64,000 nt of DNA from COE1 sp910588595 (lineage in GTDB: Bacteria; Bacillota; Clostridia; Lachnospirales; Lachnospiraceae): NCBI GenBank assembly GCA_948957135.1, contig CARDBT010000014.1, forward strand, positions 16,441 through 80,440, in the 5' to 3' direction. Positions 61,285 through 64,000 of the stretch are shown piece after piece. The notes below the pieces were generated by a model. It was not told the DNA's origin. It saw nothing but the letters and a program-made list of their open reading frames with translations, and searched no databases. The position numbers and the translations under genes were made by a program. Every line of letters begins with the position of its first letter. Within the stretch, counting starts at the first letter, position 1.

Positions 61285-63769
61285 TCTTCTCACCTTCCTC
61301 TTTCTGCATCAGTTCTTTCAGATCGCTTCCGTCGTCCTGCCGCTGCTCGAGCTTACCCATATTGACAAACAAGCTCGCATCGCCGCGTATCAGACCATGT
61401 ACTTCACCGACGATCGTACCGTTGATCTGTCCCTGTACGATACCATCAACGCGCATCAGTCCGCTGACACGCTCTAACTTTAGCGGGATAGACACTGCAA
61501 ATGAAGTCCTGTCAATGATCTTCTCCCCCAGCAGAAGGATCTGCGGAAGGACGAACATGACTGTGAAGATCGAGAGGATCGTGCCCCTTCCCAGGCACTG
61601 TCCGATACCGCACACCGCACCGTCCGATGACATCTGTCCGATAAAGATACCTGCCAGCGCAAGCATCGTGCCCGATGTGACGATCGTCGGGAAAGCAAAG
61701 TTCATCGTCTCGATGATCGCATCTTTCTTTGGCATCTTATCCTTGATCTCCAGAAATCTTCCTGAGATCACGATCGCATAGTCGATATTTGCACCCATCT
61801 GAATGGAGGAAACGATCATGGCGCTCAGGAAAAATACATTTTTCTGCTCCACAGCGGGGAAGGAGAAATTCACCCAGATCACGCCCTGGATCACCGCGAT
61901 CAGCAGCACTGGCATACCTGCCGACATAAATGTGAACAGCAGGACTACCAACACTGCCAGGATGGAAACCACATTTACAACTGTGTTATCCCGCTGGAAT
62001 GTCTTGTACAAGTCATACTGGCTCGTCGATTCGCCCGGCACCAGCACCTTTGACTTATCATAGTATTTTCCCGCGATGTCATGCATCTCGTCGAGGAATG
62101 CAAATGTCTCATCTCCCTCCTCGGGCAGTGTCAGATAGATCAGCATACGGCTGTACTCCTCACCCTGCAGCTGATCGAGTGCGATCTGCATCTTGGTGTG
62201 CGCGTCCTCCAAAGTGTCCATCAGCTCATCATCGAGCGTGACATACCCCTCGTCCACCTCATCGTAGAGAAACATGAACATATCGATCAAAGGTACACTG
62301 TAGTTCGAAAATCCATTGATGATCTTGGCATAGTTCTCATCATTCACCGCATATGCCGTGTATAAAAGCTCCGCGATCTCATAGTCAACCTCCAGAAGTT
62401 CAGAGAAATCCCTCGCCGTCAGCTTGTCGGTCAACATATAGCCGTCCATCGCCTCCGTGTTGGCAAGTCCCTGTGAATGATCGACCTCCGGTCTGGCGTC
62501 CAGCTCCTTCAAGAGCCTGCTTTCCTTCTCATAATCGCCTGCCGGGACGACGAGCGCCACAAAGTTCTCTGCCCCGAAGCTCTCCTCGATCATCTCGTCC
62601 ACGACCATCGCATCGCTCTGTACCGGAGTTTCCAGCCGCGTGTAACCATATACATAAGGACAGTGGGACTGTATAATATACGCGCCGACCAGCACCACGA
62701 TAAACAGCGGCGGTATGATAAATCTCGTCCTGTAAGCGAATCTTCCGACAAACGGAATGTCCGGGATAAAACTCTTGTGCTTTGTCTTATCCATCGCCTT
62801 GCCAAAGAGCATGATCAGTCCCGGCATCAGCAAAAACACTGCGAGCAGACTCAGCAGGATCGCCCGGATCAGACAAAATGCCATGTCACGTCCGATGCCA
62901 AACTGCATGAACATCATCGCGATCAGACCGCCTACCGTAGTGAGTGAACTTGAGGAAATCTCAGGGATCGCCTTGCTGAGTGCTACAATATCAGCCTCCC
63001 TGATGCCGAGTGTCTGATGTTCCTCCTTGTACCTGTTGCAGAAAATGACTGCGTAGTCCACAGACAGCGCAAGCTGCAGCACGATCGTGACGGAGTCTGA
63101 CACAAAGGAAATCGTGCCCATCAGGAAATTCGTGCCCTTTGTGATCAGCGCTGCCGAACAGAAGGTCAACAGCAGCACCGGCACTTCCGCCCATGTCTGC
63201 GAGGTGAACAACAGAACAGAAACAACCACGATCGCGACAAGCACGCTGATCACGGACATCTCTTTCGCCAGCTGCTCTGCCGACGCATCCCCCATGGAGG
63301 TGGATACATAGATATCGTATCCATCGAGCAGTGCCCTGACTTGATCGAGAGCCTCCAGCGCCCTGTCATCTGTCTCCTCGTAGCCAAACGTGATACTGTA
63401 CAGTGCCGAAAAATTGTTATAATGACTCTTCGAATTGTCAAAGTCAAGCATGATGATGCTGTCAAACGCCAAAAGCTCCTCATAGATCCTGTCAGCCTCA
63501 TCATATGGAATGTTCATCACCATGACCTTGGCTGTGCCGTATGTGATAAACTGTTCCTCCATGCGGTCAAGCCCCTGGCTCGTCTCCGTCGTGTCTGGCA
63601 GATACGCTGAAAGTGCATTCTCTACTGATACCCAGTTCATGGACACCACTGAAAAGATCAGCGCAATACCAAACAACAGAAAAAAAAGGTTGCGTCTGTC
63701 AACGATAAAGGTGGCGGCCTTAATCATAAATCCGCCATCCTCACCGCCTTTCTTTGGTTGTTCATCCAT
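61268..63769 (-). CDS. MMPL/RND-family membrane transporter
   Basis: This 833-residue protein has two repeats of one helix, a large outer loop and five helices, the RND/MMPL layout. The proton-relay motifs lie in helix four (LALSVDYAVIFCNRYKEEH) and helix ten (GANIDYAVIISGRFLE), each with Asp-Tyr. The outer loops lie at about 50-170 and 385-570. The C-terminal 60 residues are soluble and contain beta-like pseudo-repeats (GIVQGQINGTIVGEVHGLI). MMPL proteins move lipids or drugs out. GGAGAGG precedes the ATG at 63769. It is the first gene of the two-gene operon with the GLUG protein. Two palindromes at its promoter suggest repression by a TetR- or MarR-type protein encoded elsewhere. Confidence 0.92.
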   Translation of the reverse strand: MDEQPKKGGEDGGFMIKAATFIVDRRNLFFLLFGIALIFSVVSMNWVSVENALSAYLPDTTETSQGLDRMEEQFITYGTAKVMVMNIPYDEADRIYEELLAFDSIIMLDFDNSKSHYNNFSALYSITFGYEETDDRALEALDQVRALLDGYDIYVSTSMGDASAEQLAKEMSVISVLVAIVVVSVLLFTSQTWAEVPVLLLTFCSAALITKGTNFLMGTISFVSDSVTIVLQLALSVDYAVIFCNRYKEEHQTLGIREADIVALSKAIPEISSSSLTTVGGLIAMMFMQFGIGRDMAFCLIRAILLSLLAVFLLMPGLIMLFGKAMDKTKHKSFIPDIPFVGRFAYRTRFIIPPLFIVVLVGAYIIQSHCPYVYGYTRLETPVQSDAMVVDEMIEESFGAENFVALVVPAGDYEKESRLLKELDARPEVDHSQGLANTEAMDGYMLTDKLTARDFSELLEVDYEIAELLYTAYAVNDENYAKIINGFSNYSVPLIDMFMFLYDEVDEGYVTLDDELMDTLEDAHTKMQIALDQLQGEEYSRMLIYLTLPEEGDETFAFLDEMHDIAGKYYDKSKVLVPGESTSQYDLYKTFQRDNTVVNVVSILAVLVVLLFTFMSAGMPVLLIAVIQGVIWVNFSFPAVEQKNVFFLSAMIVSSIQMGANIDYAIVISGRFLEIKDKMPKKDAIIETMNFAFPTIVTSGTMLALAGIFIGQMSSDGAVCGIGQCLGRGTILSIFTVMFVLPQILLLGEKIIDRTSFAVSIPLKLERVSGLMRVDGIVQGQINGTIVGEVHGLIRGDASLFVNMGKLEQRQDDGSDLKELMQKEEGEKNASNT

Positions 63770-63814
63770 AATTCATCCTCTCCTTTATCGCACAAATTAA
63801 TTTCATATCCGTGT

Positions 63815-63831
63815 GTAATATAGTATATTAC
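63815..63831. promoter_or_regulatory. Perfect 17-bp palindrome overlapping the -10
   Basis: GTAATATA G TATATTAC covers the -10 of the MMPL promoter. This is an operator-like position. Confidence 0.6.
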
Positions 63832-63850
63832 AACAATGTGATTTTTTCAA
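63822..63850 (-). promoter_or_regulatory. Promoter of the MMPL-GLUG operon
   Basis: TTGAAA and TATACT are separated by 17 bases on the minus strand. The leader is about 45 bases. Confidence 0.82.
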
Positions 63851-63851
63851 T

Positions 63852-63868
63852 AATGACCTATGGTCATT
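63852..63868. promoter_or_regulatory. Perfect 17-bp palindrome next to the -35
   Basis: AATGACC TAT GGTCATT lies immediately upstream of the -35. The half-site is of the type bound by TetR-family repressors. Confidence 0.6.
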
Positions 63869-63901
63869 TTTGAATTTTTATATTTTATTCATATTCAGCA
63901 C

Positions 63902-63937
63902 AAAAAAAAGCAACTATCTCTAAGTTCATAGATAGTT
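63902..63937 (-). terminator. Terminator of a gene beyond the right edge
   Basis: On the minus strand AACTATCT and AGATAGTT form a hairpin followed by GC and eight T. It separates the MMPL promoter from whatever lies to the right. Confidence 0.75.
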
Positions 63938-63945
63938 ACTTTTAT

Positions 63946-63969
63946 CCTAGAGCGTGTTTGAAAAATGCT
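63946..63969. repeat. 24-bp repeat, second copy, running to the window edge
   Basis: This is the counterpart of 53473-53496 with two differences. The element seems to continue past 64000. Confidence 0.55.
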
Positions 63970-64000
63970 TTCTGTCAGATGTGCGGCACAGTTTGTGGGA

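Overview
The window reads as a chromosomal segment of a Gram-positive, anaerobic, butyrate-forming member of the Clostridia, most likely Lachnospiraceae. The evidence is a complete thl-crt-hbd-bcd-etfB-etfA operon with a butyrate kinase tail beside it, strong AGGAGG-type ribosome binding sites, sigma-A type promoters, and surface proteins with GLUG and SH3b/NlpC domains. The genus cannot be fixed from the sequence alone. No tRNA, rRNA or CRISPR array was seen.

Layout. 1-369 is the 3' end of butyrate kinase on the plus strand. Nearly everything from 430 to 53394 is on the minus strand. 430-972 is a Uma2-family nuclease-like protein. 1177-7567 is the central butyrate operon; between crt and hbd it carries a 54-residue two-helix membrane protein. 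7951-12161 holds an M23 peptidase, the long-form ribosome hibernation factor and a secreted SH3b-NlpC/P60 cell-wall hydrolase with a Ser/Glu repeat spacer. 12518-15255 is a three-gene operon (aldolase, short-chain dehydrogenase, thioredoxin reductase-like).

15542-53394 is one very long co-directional surface-polysaccharide locus of about 30 genes, read from asnB (53394) down to a DUF2142 protein. It contains about 13 glycosyltransferases (GT2, GT4, GT11, GT17, DUF3431, DUF5672, GT-D), three or four polytopic GT-C-like membrane proteins, a Wzy-like polymerase, two PglK-like ABC flippases, two MBOAT/SGNH O-acylation pairs and the genes for a 3-amino-3,6-dideoxyhexose. It also holds a decayed acyltransferase. 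No priming sugar-phosphate transferase or Wzx flippase is present. Inside it, at 22632-25750, sits a compact three-gene cassette unrelated to sugar chemistry: a DUF262 (ParB-like) protein, an AAA ATPase with a DUF3696-like tail, and a protein with a RelE/HigB-like C-terminus. It looks like an anti-phage or conflict system translationally knitted into the polysaccharide operon.

53395-53945 is a divergent control region holding a palindromic mobile element. 53946-57110 is a 1054-residue hybrid sensor kinase transcribed away from the locus. 57133-63769 is a two-gene operon on the minus strand: an MMPL/RND transporter and a 1383-residue GLUG surface protein, with a strong promoter framed by two perfect palindromes. 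Two related ~140-bp palindromic elements flank the polysaccharide locus at 15393-15532 and 53516-53657.
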